This document shows, in pieces, positions 55,476-62,789 of a stretch of 64,000 nucleotides of DNA. Positions within the stretch are counted from its first letter, which is position 1. Each line of letters opens with the position of its first letter. A program made the position numbers and the translations under genes. The notes beneath the pieces are model-generated. The model saw only the letters and a program-made list of their open reading frames with translations, ran no database searches and was not told the origin of the DNA. Source of the DNA: Rhodobacteraceae bacterium CCMM004 (GTDB lineage Bacteria > Pseudomonadota > Alphaproteobacteria > Rhodobacterales > Rhodobacteraceae); assembly GCA_004005435.1 (NCBI GenBank), contig RZWH01000003.1:708943-772942 (forward strand), read 5' to 3'.

Positions 55476-56087
55476 ACTGATAAGGTTTATGGGAAAGTGA
55501 ATTATTTCTGCATCTTAACAAGAGGGCAGAGTTTGCGAAATAGTACTTTTGCCCTGCATACGCCTCCTATGCCGAGTGGCAAAAGTTCGCTCCTTACCAA
55601 TTGCTGGCCATGCATTACAGGAACTACATTTCAGATACAATACTGGAATAAACCTCACTTCCGCAAGTCAAAAATATAACCGTCTCTCAGGAATGGTTTG
55701 CTGGCAACTTATCGCAATCTTGCCCAACTATACTTTTCGTATGCACGTCGATTTTTGAGCTTATGCTTACAAAAACTCGTCAGTTAAATGCTGGGGGTAG
55801 CCGGGCTGTTGCATTGCCCATACCGGTGTACCTGCCTCGGGTCCCATACACCTCTCTAGGGCATTCCCCGCTGACGCGGGCCTCTCCATCCCTCCACCTC
55901 AAGCCTCTGAGCACGCCTCTCTGCGCCTCTGCGGGCATGCGCGCCCATGGGTTTGGCTGGCTAAAATCCGCCTAGCAACATGTATACAGAGCCGATCAAG
56001 ACGATTGCGACAAAGGACGTGGCGAGTTGCATGGCTGGGATTCCTCTTACAGCCGCGTCAGCGGTACGCCCGCGTTAGCGGGCACGA
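55476..56087. other. 612-bp gene-free stretch with small hairpins
   Basis: No supported gene. The left part is AT-rich. The right part has GC hairpins CCCGC-TGAC-GCGGG (55,867-55,880), CCGC-GTCA-GCGG (56,053-56,064) and GCCCGC-GTTA-GCGGGC (56,068-56,083) just downstream of the serine recombinase stop, where they could terminate its transcript. Confidence 0.55.
56053..56083. repeat. pair of small GC hairpins with GTCA/GTTA loops
   Basis: The two hairpins are separated by three bases and carry loops GTCA and GTTA. They belong to a family of at least ten such hairpins between 55.8 and 63.1 kb, some inside genes. Confidence 0.6.
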
Positions 56088-56684
56088 TCATGATGCAGCT
56101 TTGTTATCAGAGAGGATGCGATATACCGATGCCACACCGATCTTTGCCACCGCCGCAATTTCACTGGCCTTCATGCCGCGCGCCTTGAGTGCCAGCACGT
56201 CATCTGTCTTGGCCCGTGCGGTCGGTGCGCGGCCCTTGTATTTCCCGTCTTGCTTGGCCTTAGCGATACCTATGGCGCGGCGCTCTGCCAGCCTGTCACG
56301 CTCAAATTGAGCGACCGCACCCATCAAACGCATAAGAAGCATCTGACCGGCGTCAGCCGGGTCCAGCGGCTTGTCTGATACGTCTGGCAGGTGCCAGACC
56401 ACGCCGGAGTCTGGCATGTCGTTTATAGCGGCGTCAGCCGCTGCAAGGTCACGAAAGGCGCGGTCTAGCTTGGCCGCACATAGACAGACCGAGTCATTTT
56501 TCTTGGCATGTAGCATGGCCTCTTTCAGCATCCGTTCAAAGACGGGTCGCGCGTTGCGGGTCGACTCTTCCTCTTTGAAAAATCTGGTGCATCCCATCTT
56601 TTCTAACTTGGCGATCTGGTCAGCCCATCCCGCCGCCTGTTCCTCTTTAGATACGGACACCCGCACATAGCCCCAACGTTCCAT
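56088..56684 (-). CDS. serine recombinase (resolvase/invertase family)
   Basis: The protein of about 198 residues has the resolvase N-terminal domain (WGYVRVSVSKEEQAAGWADQI with the catalytic Ser, then DSVCLCAAKLDRAFRDLA), the helix LLMRLMGAVAQFERDRLAERRAIGI and a C-terminal HTH (MKASEIAAVAKIGVASVYRIL). GGAG precedes the ATG at 56,684; earlier in-frame ATGs occur at 56,687 and 56,696. It could resolve multimers, invert DNA or mobilise this region. Two of the small GTCA-loop hairpins lie within its coding sequence. Confidence 0.9.
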   Translation of the reverse strand: MERWGYVRVSVSKEEQAAGWADQIAKLEKMGCTRFFKEEESTRNARPVFERMLKEAMLHAKKNDSVCLCAAKLDRAFRDLAAADAAINDMPDSGVVWHLPDVSDKPLDPADAGQMLLMRLMGAVAQFERDRLAERRAIGIAKAKQDGKYKGRAPTARAKTDDVLALKARGMKASEIAAVAKIGVASVYRILSDNKAAS

Positions 56685-57011
56685 CATCAACTCCATTTTA
56701 TCACATGATTCTTATACCTATGATAGTCTATTAATGAGGTGGAATCCAAGTCCTTTTGATAGAGTTTGAGGCTAGATTCTCACTTATCTTTGGAGACGTA
56801 CCTATTGGTAGACATAGGTGAGCCGGTTCCGCTCGCTCACGTGCTCAAGCCCATGCTTTAACGCGTGTGTGCCCGCATGTGTCCGTGTGAAAGCGCAGAC
56901 GCGTCGGCGCCAGAGCTATAGAAAAATCGAAGAAACGTAACAACACGCGCCCGTCAAAAGTGGCGAAAGACGTGCGTTGTGCCGAACGCCAAACGGTGGT
57001 CTTGTAAGCAC
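56685..57011. other. about 330-bp divergent spacer
   Basis: This region lies between the serine recombinase (minus) and a membrane protein gene (plus). The recombinase side is AT-rich and includes TATACCTATGATAG-type sequence that could be a promoter. No RNA gene or clear operator is seen. Confidence 0.45.
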
Positions 57012-57752
57012 ATGGAAGCTCTCGAAAACCTTCTACAACTTCCCTACCAAACCCTTGCGATCTTGGTCGCGGGATACCTGTCTTATCGTCTGGCGTATAC
57101 AGGTCGGGACACGACGCACCGGACACTGGACACGCTGGCGATTGCGCTGGTGTTTGCATTCGTGGCGCAGGCCGCGTCAGCGGGCCTATTGATCCTCTAT
57201 AACTGGAAGTATCCGGTGCCATCGGGCGGCGAATTGCCGTTGTGGGCGGGGTACGGGGCAAGCGTTGGCGGTATCATCTTTGCGCTGTTGGTCGCTGGGG
57301 TGTGGCGGCGGGTGAGCGTGAGCGCCGTTCCTGAGCTTCTGCGGAGTGCTGGCATATCATCGGCGGATAGAAATACCGCCGCGTGGGAAACCGTCATTAA
57401 TCGCGAAGACTCCGGCCCTTCCCAAATAACGGTCGTCAAGAAAGACGGCACGACGCTGCAATGCGAGCGATTAGACGACTTCAAGAAAGCGCCGTTCGGT
57501 CCAATGATCTTGGGGCAAGACGGGTCGATAGCGATGTATGTAACCGATTATCGCGCGGCTGAATCAGATGAATGGGAAAAAGTGGACCCGTCGCACGGCG
57601 ATTGGGGACCGGAAATCACCATCATTCCGGCAGGTGAAATCTCAGAGGTACGGATACGCCATGCACCTTCACTTCTTGGGCGGTGGCGGCGCAGACGGGG
57701 CGCTGGGGATGGGTCTGGCGTTGTCGGGGATGTAGACGGGTCCGCCCCCTGA
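57012..57752 (+). CDS. hypothetical membrane protein
   Basis: The 246-residue protein has three predicted membrane helices (LAILVAGYLSYRLAY, ALVFAFVAQAASAGLLILY, GGIIFALLVAGVW) in its first 110 residues. A soluble cytoplasmic domain follows, with ITVVKKDGTTLQCERLDDFKKAPFGPM and EITIIPAGEISEVRIRH. The last 25 residues (RWRRRRGAGDGSG...) lie opposite the end of the minus-strand peptide array and may be an accidental extension. Function unknown. Confidence 0.65.
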   Translation: MEALENLLQLPYQTLAILVAGYLSYRLAYTGRDTTHRTLDTLAIALVFAFVAQAASAGLLILYNWKYPVPSGGELPLWAGYGASVGGIIFALLVAGVWRRVSVSAVPELLRSAGISSADRNTAAWETVINREDSGPSQITVVKKDGTTLQCERLDDFKKAPFGPMILGQDGSIAMYVTDYRAAESDEWEKVDPSHGDWGPEITIIPAGEISEVRIRHAPSLLGRWRRRRGAGDGSGVVGDVDGSAP

Positions 57753-57788
57753 CTGTGAAAGGACGCCTGACTGCTCTTCGAAGTGCAT
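57669..57788 (-). CDS. proline-rich peptide E (39 aa) of a five-gene array
   Basis: This is the last ORF of the array. It begins MHFEEQSGVLSQSGGG and ends NARPIPSAPSAPPPPKK. The ending is related to peptide D (TRPMPAAPSSPPPTKR). AAGAGG at the end of peptide D serves as its ribosome-binding site. It overlaps the 3' end of the convergent plus-strand gene by 84 bp. No similar described peptide is known to me. Confidence 0.62.
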   Translation of the reverse strand: MHFEEQSGVLSQSGGGPVYIPDNARPIPSAPSAPPPPKK

Positions 57789-57792
57789 AGCG

Positions 57793-57921
57793 TTACCTCT
57801 TGGTTGGCGGTGGCGAAGACGGGGCCGCAGGCATGGGCCGGGTGTTCGTTCCCGGACTCGGGCGGGAAGGTGGCGTTGTAGGACGCGGCGGAGTCTGAGG
57901 TGCTGACGGCTTTCCGGTCAT
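57793..57921 (-). CDS. proline-rich peptide D (42 aa) of a five-gene array
   Basis: It begins MTGKPSAPQTPPRPTTPPSR and ends PAAPSSPPPTKR. AAAAGG in the last codons of peptide C lies seven to eight bases before its ATG. About one third of residues are proline; no membrane segment. Confidence 0.65.
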   Translation of the reverse strand: MTGKPSAPQTPPRPTTPPSRPSPGTNTRPMPAAPSSPPPTKR

Positions 57922-57925
57922 AGGT

Positions 57926-58036
57926 CTACCTTTTCGGCTTGGGAGGTGGTGACGATGCCGGTTTGCTGGCAACAGGTTGCTGTGACCTTTCAACGACAAC
58001 TCTAGCGGTGGATGGTTTCGACGGCGTGTCTGACAT
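57926..58036 (-). CDS. proline-rich peptide C (36 aa) of a five-gene array
   Basis: It begins MSDTPSKPSTARVVVERSQQ and ends PASSPPPKPKR. It shares the SQQP motif and the PPPKPKR end with peptides A and B. AAAAGG from the last Lys-Arg codons of peptide B is its ribosome-binding site, and only three bases separate stop and start. Confidence 0.68.
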   Translation of the reverse strand: MSDTPSKPSTARVVVERSQQPVASKPASSPPPKPKR

Positions 58037-58039
58037 GTT

Positions 58040-58177
58040 CTACCTTTTGGGCTTGGGTGGTGGCGGTGTTCCGGGCGCAGCGGCACGGGGCTGTTGTGAT
58101 CCTTGCACCCGCACTTCGCCCCGCTGACGCGGTACAGGCTTGGGCTTTGGTGGCGGGGGTGCAGGTTTCTTGGCCAT
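58040..58177 (-). CDS. proline-rich peptide B (45 aa) of a five-gene array
   Basis: It begins MAKKPAPPPPKPKPVPRQRG, contains EVRVQGSQQPRAAAP and ends TPPPPKPKR. Stop-to-start distance from peptide A is two bases, suggesting coupled translation, although no good ribosome-binding site is visible. A CCGC-TGAC-GCGG hairpin (58,121-58,132) lies in its coding sequence. Confidence 0.68.
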   Translation of the reverse strand: MAKKPAPPPPKPKPVPRQRGEVRVQGSQQPRAAAPGTPPPPKPKR

Positions 58178-58179
58178 GC

Positions 58180-58317
58180 TCAGCGTTTTGGTTTAGGAGG
58201 CGGTGGCGCGGTCGGTGCGCTTGCCATCGGCTGTTGCGAGTTGATCGAAACACGCGAGTAATCCGGCTTGGCTACCATCATCTCGATTTGCTCAGCCTTG
58301 GTTTCTTCTTTGCTCAT
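58180..58317 (-). CDS. proline-rich peptide A (45 aa), first gene of a five-gene array
   Basis: It begins MSKEETKAEQIEMMVAKPDY, contains SRVSINSQQPMASAP and ends TAPPPPKPKR. GAGGGG lies eight bases before the ATG at 58,317, a normal start for the array. Its Glu/Lys-rich N-terminal half differs from the others, while its C-terminal half aligns with B and C. Upstream, 222 bp separate it from the HEPN-like gene. Confidence 0.68.
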   Translation of the reverse strand: MSKEETKAEQIEMMVAKPDYSRVSINSQQPMASAPTAPPPPKPKR

Positions 58318-58539
58318 GTACGTGCCCCTCAGACTCGGCTGTAAGTCAGAACATAAAGAAAACATCGCCTCGCTTCCAGCATGATCTGACCTAGGGGCAC
58401 CTGCTTAGCACACGATGTTGAGTGCTGCCATAGATTTGCGAAGTGATATGCCGCGTAGCGGCGTCATTTATTGCGGAAAACGACGTCCAAACGAAATAAT
58501 TGACTAACGCCGGAATAATTTCATCATCGCGGCGCGCGG

Positions 58540-59724
58540 CTACCGTGACGCCCTTCTTTGCCTCTCTTTGAAGTATTCGATTGGCCATTCGGTCGGCGTG
58601 AATATCTCATGGAAGTCTCTATCAATGTTGCCCGCCATGCGTGTGAGCAAGCCGACAAGTCTATGGCCGTTTTCGCGGGTTTCTCGCAACAGGTTTCCAA
58701 CTGTCGCGTTTTCATCGCCGCTTCTTTCGACATATCGACCGTCAATTACGCCCGCGTTGTGCTCGAAAACATGCCTACGTTCCATCATCAACCGAATGAA
58801 TCGAATATCCTTGTCGGCAATTCCCTTTAGCGGGTTGAGGTCAAAAAAGTCTTTCAGCCTTTTGAACGTCTCAGACTCGATATCGTGGAAAACCAGCCTA
58901 GACAGGGCTTCTTTGCGAGCGGGTTTCATTGGTACGCGGCGCGTAAGCTGGGTAGCAAAATCCCGACAAGCCGCATCGAATGCGGATACGCTTTGACCTA
59001 CGGCGGCATCTGCACGCACTTGTCCGTCATTCAGTGACTGCCGAATTTCTTCCAGACGCGCGCTAAGCATCTGGAGATTATTACGCGATCCGCATGCGGC
59101 GCAGTAGCCATAGAGGCCCCGGATATCGTTAAACTCACCGCACCGGTCGCAATTGTATCGCGTCTGTTGAGTCTGTGACGCATAGTAGAAGTCAGGCTTT
59201 GGTTCGTCTGCGGTCTGCCGGACAAGGCTTTCCATGTCGATCTCAACTTGCCGCTCAGTCCCTTTTTCGTCGGGCGCAGAAAGTTCTTCCTCAAGCCGCT
59301 CTGCGAGATGCGCAAGAAACCTTCTTTGCGCTGGTGTAAGAAACTGGAACGCAGCCGTTCTGAGGCCGCAGTAAGGGCAAATCTGGGGGTAGATTGCTGT
59401 GTGGTTTCCATTGCGGAAGTAGCCGCCGCACTGCGGGCACTGATGGCCCCAGCACCCCAGAGAGTCAGAACCAAGAATTGCCGGGACACAACCTTCCGGC
59501 GGAGGTGGGTCGAAGGGTTGTCCGATCCCGCCCAATTTGAAATCAGAAACCGGGATTCCATGCGGAAGCAAAATATAGACGCCTACGGCGGTCATCGGCC
59601 CTGGACTGCGCCCAACTATTCCGAATGCCGCCCCTTTTCGCCCTTCGTCGTCGGTGGCAATGTTGATCGTTGTATTAGCCCCGCAATGGGCGATCTCTTT
59701 GAAGTCTTCGTCGTAAAACGCCAT
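58540..59724 (-). CDS. zinc-ribbon protein with C-terminal HEPN-like motif
   Basis: The 394-residue protein has two zinc-binding Cys quartets: C96/C99 with C116/C119 (CPQC, CPYC), and C192/C195 with C208/C211 (CDRC, CAAC). A helical C-terminal domain contains RRHVFEHNAGVIDGRYV, in which R317-x4-H322 fits the catalytic R-x4-6-H motif of HEPN ribonucleases. HEPN proteins are frequent effectors in toxin-antitoxin and abortive-infection systems. It could be a defence or regulatory RNase; activity is inferred from the motif. It lies upstream of the proline-rich peptide array and downstream of a repeat-rich promoter/origin region. Confidence 0.72.
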   Translation of the reverse strand: MAFYDEDFKEIAHCGANTTINIATDDEGRKGAAFGIVGRSPGPMTAVGVYILLPHGIPVSDFKLGGIGQPFDPPPPEGCVPAILGSDSLGCWGHQCPQCGGYFRNGNHTAIYPQICPYCGLRTAAFQFLTPAQRRFLAHLAERLEEELSAPDEKGTERQVEIDMESLVRQTADEPKPDFYYASQTQQTRYNCDRCGEFNDIRGLYGYCAACGSRNNLQMLSARLEEIRQSLNDGQVRADAAVGQSVSAFDAACRDFATQLTRRVPMKPARKEALSRLVFHDIESETFKRLKDFFDLNPLKGIADKDIRFIRLMMERRHVFEHNAGVIDGRYVERSGDENATVGNLLRETRENGHRLVGLLTRMAGNIDRDFHEIFTPTEWPIEYFKERQRRASR

Positions 59725-59799
59725 CGCCTGCCCGGTTCATTGTCTGAATCTGGTGTATCTGCCGACTGATAGTAGCGTGTCCGGGATGCTTGGGCCATC

Positions 59800-59901
59800 G
59801 GTGACGTGGTGACGATGACGAAACATCGTCACCGCATCGTCACCACGCGTAATATACTGATATATATAGGTAAAATTTCAGGTTGGTGACGAATGACGAT
59901 G
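59800..59901. repeat. GGTGACGATG repeats beside an AT-rich tract, candidate origin or operator
   Basis: Copies or near-copies occur at 59,800-59,808 (GGTGACGTG), 59,808-59,817, inverted at 59,824-59,833 and 59,835-59,844 (CATCGTCACC), and at 59,885-59,901 (GGTGACGAATGACGATG). The second and third form an inverted repeat with a 6-bp spacer. An AT-rich stretch (about 59,850-59,880, including TATATATA) lies among them. Iterons next to an AT-rich region are typical of replication origins; the repeats also lie 75 bp upstream of the HEPN-like gene. The rest of the 371-bp spacer holds nothing else evident. Confidence 0.6.
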
Positions 59902-60095
59902 AAACGGGGTAGGACGCCCCCGCTAGGTAAAGAAAAACTATTTTTATTACTGAAAGAAAAACATGCTGGAATTACCAAGTTGAGTGCAGAAAAAAGAAAG
60001 GGGCACATGTGCTCCTCTTTTCGCAGACTGACTACATGCCCGCTACGCGGGGTAGCCTCTTGCTCGCAACCTACCGGTCACCTGTCGGCGAATTC

Positions 60096-62333
60096 CTACC
60101 GCACCCGCCAATCCAATCGCCATGGTTTGCCGTGCTTATCCTTCTCGCCTGACACAAGCGCGACATTGATGAGTCCGCTGTCAGGGTCCGCCACTTCAAA
60201 TACCCGGTTTGCCTCGCCGGATAGGAAGCGCCCTAGCGAAGTCGGATCGAAGACACGTTCGCCGTCCAGCAACCGCTTCTTGACCCTATCCAGTGTGAGC
60301 GCGTGAGCATCACAGAAGGCTGCCAGAGCGCCCGCGTACGCGGGGTCACCCAAGACCGGCTTAGGCAACAAGGTGTCGTCGTACCAAGCCTGTATGAGCG
60401 TCTGTATCGGGTCGTCTTCATCCGATGACGCGTAGACCTTGAGCTGGTCGCGGTTGCTCTGAAAGCCTATCCATCCTGCCGCTTCCAAGACGCCACCGAT
60501 GACGTTGGACCACGGCACAAACGACTGGACGGAAGCGCTGCCATTGGATTGCCCCTTCACAATCCAGTTCTGGACTAGCGTGCAAAGTGCCCACATCAAG
60601 CGCCCCCGGTTGCCCGCCATCCAACCTTCAAGGTCCGCATGCTTGAACTCCTCTGGCGCGCGCTTCTCGGGGTTGGGTACGCCCGCGTCCAGACGGCAGA
60701 GGCTCAGCCGTCGCACCAGTTCTTCCGTGAAACGTGGGTTGTTACCGGTTATCGCGACACTGGCGTTATTGGGCACGCTGCGTTCCTGTGAGCGGCCTAG
60801 CACGCGGTCAGTGAAAGTCGTGCTGGTCAGGAGCGCAGCCAGAACCGGGCTGTCTACCGTGCCCTTCACGTTGTCAAAGAGCATGATTGCCGTAGACGCG
60901 CGCAAAGCAGAGAAAAACGCCTTACGGCGTTCGTCTTCATCTTTGGGGAACGTGGGCCGGGTGGACGTGTTCCCGAAAAGCAGGATTTGTGCGGACTCGA
61001 TCAACTTGGTTGCACCATTGCCAGCAACGGGCTTCGTTACCAGAAGCGCAGGCATAGGGCTACGCCCTATCAGCGCGCGGCATGGCGTCTGCAAGACCCA
61101 TCCAAGGAAGTTCAACATGGAAGGCGGCGGGGCCTTCACGATCTCACCGGGCATGGCTTCTGCCACGCCCATCGCAACTTCGATCTCGCGGCGGGTGTAG
61201 CCGTCAAAGGGGAAGTCACCGAGCCATTCTACGATTAGGATGCGTGCGGCCTCTGCCATATCATCTGGGGAAGGTTCCGGGCTGACGCCCGCCATCATGA
61301 AACCCTCTGGCGGCGCATAGAACGTATACGCGGAAGGCTGATACCCCGGTTGATCCAGCAAGTTGCCAGCGCTGTCGAATGCTGGTGATACCGTAACCCG
61401 CTCAAGGAAAGGCAAAGGCAAGTTTGGCTCTGATAGCAGGTGGTCCGTCACTTCCAGCGGGGCGGGAACGCCACGCAAGCTATCATCGCTCTGAGAAACT
61501 GCCCATGGCACCGCTTCTGACAAATGCCGCCGGAACGCATTCCGGCTCGCAATGTCTAGTAGCGTCTCGCCAGTTTCGAGCACATGGTTCACTTGGGCAA
61601 GTTCTGTCCCATACCGAAAGAGCGCCGGTTTGTCATTGTGAGCATCGGCCAACCCTTCCCGCCCCGCGTTTACTTGGTCAAGAAATGCGGCTTGATTGAC
61701 GACACAAAAACCCGCCTTCGCGGCGTCGGGATTGTTTTCCTTACGTTCGCGGCCCCAAAGGTAGTGCTGCGCGACTTCGCGATGTTCTTTCAGGACTTTC
61801 TTACTGACCGTCTTCCAGCCTTTGTTGATCCGGTCGAAAACGTCATTGAAGTATTGTTCTTCAACGCGCGCCGAAACCATACCGGCAATCAATTCGCGAA
61901 GTTGCAGCGCCGTAGGCGGCTTCCCGGTTTGCCATTCGGCTATCCGTAGGAGCGCGTCAGCGTGCGTGATCTTCCGCCCGCGCATTCCCTTGAAGGCGAC
62001 TTCATCCGAGTCATGCTTCATCATCATCCGAGCGCCCGATGAAAGCTTGTTCAAGGCGGGGTCGTTCCGGTTGAGCTCTGCGAACGGGTTTTTGAAGTCG
62101 CTGCCCGTGTCATGTTTCGCAGGCGTAGCGCGTGGCCCCGCCTTCGCGTCCGCCCGAGCCTCTGACTTTGGAGAAGCTTTGGTTGTGTCCGCCACCACTT
62201 CCAAATTTGGTCTGAGACGGTTCCTTGGCTTAGCCGGTGTTACATCCTTCCGACTTTGGCGGGAAAAGGGGTCATCGGCAGGCTTGTCGGCCCGTAGTAG
62301 AGCACTCAAGCCACTTTGATTCTGGTCTTTCAT
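60096..62333 (-). CDS. large primase/helicase-like replication protein
   Basis: The 745-residue protein has a disordered, charged N terminus (1-100), a central alpha-rich region and a C-terminal P-loop-like ATPase of SF3/D5 type. A Walker A-like AGNGATK lies at 437-443 (unusual, lacking the GK[ST] ending), the Walker B AIMLFDNV at 483-490, and SVAITGNNPRFTEELVRRLSL contains a sensor-1 Asn and an arginine-finger region. AAGG precedes the ATG. It is the probable replication initiator/helicase of the second accessory region. Two small hairpins lie in its coding sequence, including ATAGGGC-TAC-GCCCTAT at 61,054-61,070. Confidence 0.72.
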   Translation of the reverse strand: MKDQNQSGLSALLRADKPADDPFSRQSRKDVTPAKPRNRLRPNLEVVADTTKASPKSEARADAKAGPRATPAKHDTGSDFKNPFAELNRNDPALNKLSSGARMMMKHDSDEVAFKGMRGRKITHADALLRIAEWQTGKPPTALQLRELIAGMVSARVEEQYFNDVFDRINKGWKTVSKKVLKEHREVAQHYLWGRERKENNPDAAKAGFCVVNQAAFLDQVNAGREGLADAHNDKPALFRYGTELAQVNHVLETGETLLDIASRNAFRRHLSEAVPWAVSQSDDSLRGVPAPLEVTDHLLSEPNLPLPFLERVTVSPAFDSAGNLLDQPGYQPSAYTFYAPPEGFMMAGVSPEPSPDDMAEAARILIVEWLGDFPFDGYTRREIEVAMGVAEAMPGEIVKAPPPSMLNFLGWVLQTPCRALIGRSPMPALLVTKPVAGNGATKLIESAQILLFGNTSTRPTFPKDEDERRKAFFSALRASTAIMLFDNVKGTVDSPVLAALLTSTTFTDRVLGRSQERSVPNNASVAITGNNPRFTEELVRRLSLCRLDAGVPNPEKRAPEEFKHADLEGWMAGNRGRLMWALCTLVQNWIVKGQSNGSASVQSFVPWSNVIGGVLEAAGWIGFQSNRDQLKVYASSDEDDPIQTLIQAWYDDTLLPKPVLGDPAYAGALAAFCDAHALTLDRVKKRLLDGERVFDPTSLGRFLSGEANRVFEVADPDSGLINVALVSGEKDKHGKPWRLDWRVR
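61054..61070. repeat. 7-bp-stem hairpin with TAC loop inside the primase-like gene
   Basis: ATAGGGC-TAC-GCCCTAT is the longest perfect member of the small-hairpin family in this region. Confidence 0.55.
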
Positions 62334-62392
62334 TGCTGGCCTTTACGATTTCTTAGCACCGGTCGCGTAACCTGTGCAGGATGATGTAATTT

Positions 62393-62430
62393 ACCCCGGT
62401 GCGTTTGCCTTTGCGTACCGGGGTCTTTTT
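62393..62430 (+). terminator. strong Rho-independent terminator on the plus strand
   Basis: ACCCCGGT (62,393-62,400) pairs with ACCGGGGT (62,417-62,424) and is followed by CTTTTT. The neighbouring genes are all on the minus strand, so the terminator ends an unseen plus-strand transcript or blocks antisense transcription. Confidence 0.7.
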
Positions 62431-62507
62431 GTGTTTACTGAGATTTGCTTTAGGAATTGCTAACTCGCGACCTAAAACATTGAAGGCAAATCGAAATTAC
62501 TATGCGC

Positions 62508-62789
62508 TCACAGATAGACTGACTCGAAACACGCGCCCGTCCCGCCCTTCACTCCGCCCCGATGCATTGCCAGCGGTTCGCAGAAACTGCGGACATACTG
62601 CGCCAGTTCCTCAGTCGAAAACTGGGAGTGGTGGTGGGACATGACGTAAGCGGTAAGCTCGCCCACATCGTCACAGATGACCGCCGTCGCGGGGTCACCG
62701 TGGATGTTGACCCGCAAAGGGAACGTGATGGACGCGCCGCCCTTCTCCATGAGTTCGGCGGTGGCGCGGTCCAAGCGCAATTCAATCAT
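62508..62789 (-). CDS. hypothetical protein
   Basis: The 93-residue protein begins MIELRLDRATAELMEKGGAS at the ATG at 62,789, which overlaps the upstream stop as ATGA. It contains NIHGDPATAVICDDVGELTAYVM and SQFSTEELAQYVRSFCEPL, and looks like a small alpha/beta protein. No family recognised. Confidence 0.62.
   Translation of the reverse strand: MIELRLDRATAELMEKGGASITFPLRVNIHGDPATAVICDDVGELTAYVMSHHHSQFSTEELAQYVRSFCEPLAMHRGGVKGGTGACFESVYL

Noticed and set aside
57669..58317. The proline-rich array as one frameshifted gene
   Set aside because: Each ORF has its own ATG and stop, most have a ribosome-binding site, and the C-terminal motif recurs five times. This fits tandem genes better than a broken single gene.
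59893..60306. Plus-strand frame starting MTMKRGRTPPLGKEKLFLLL
   Set aside because: It has no proper ribosome-binding site, and its second half is antisense to the primase-like gene with shadow-type composition. A very short peptide from the first part cannot be excluded.
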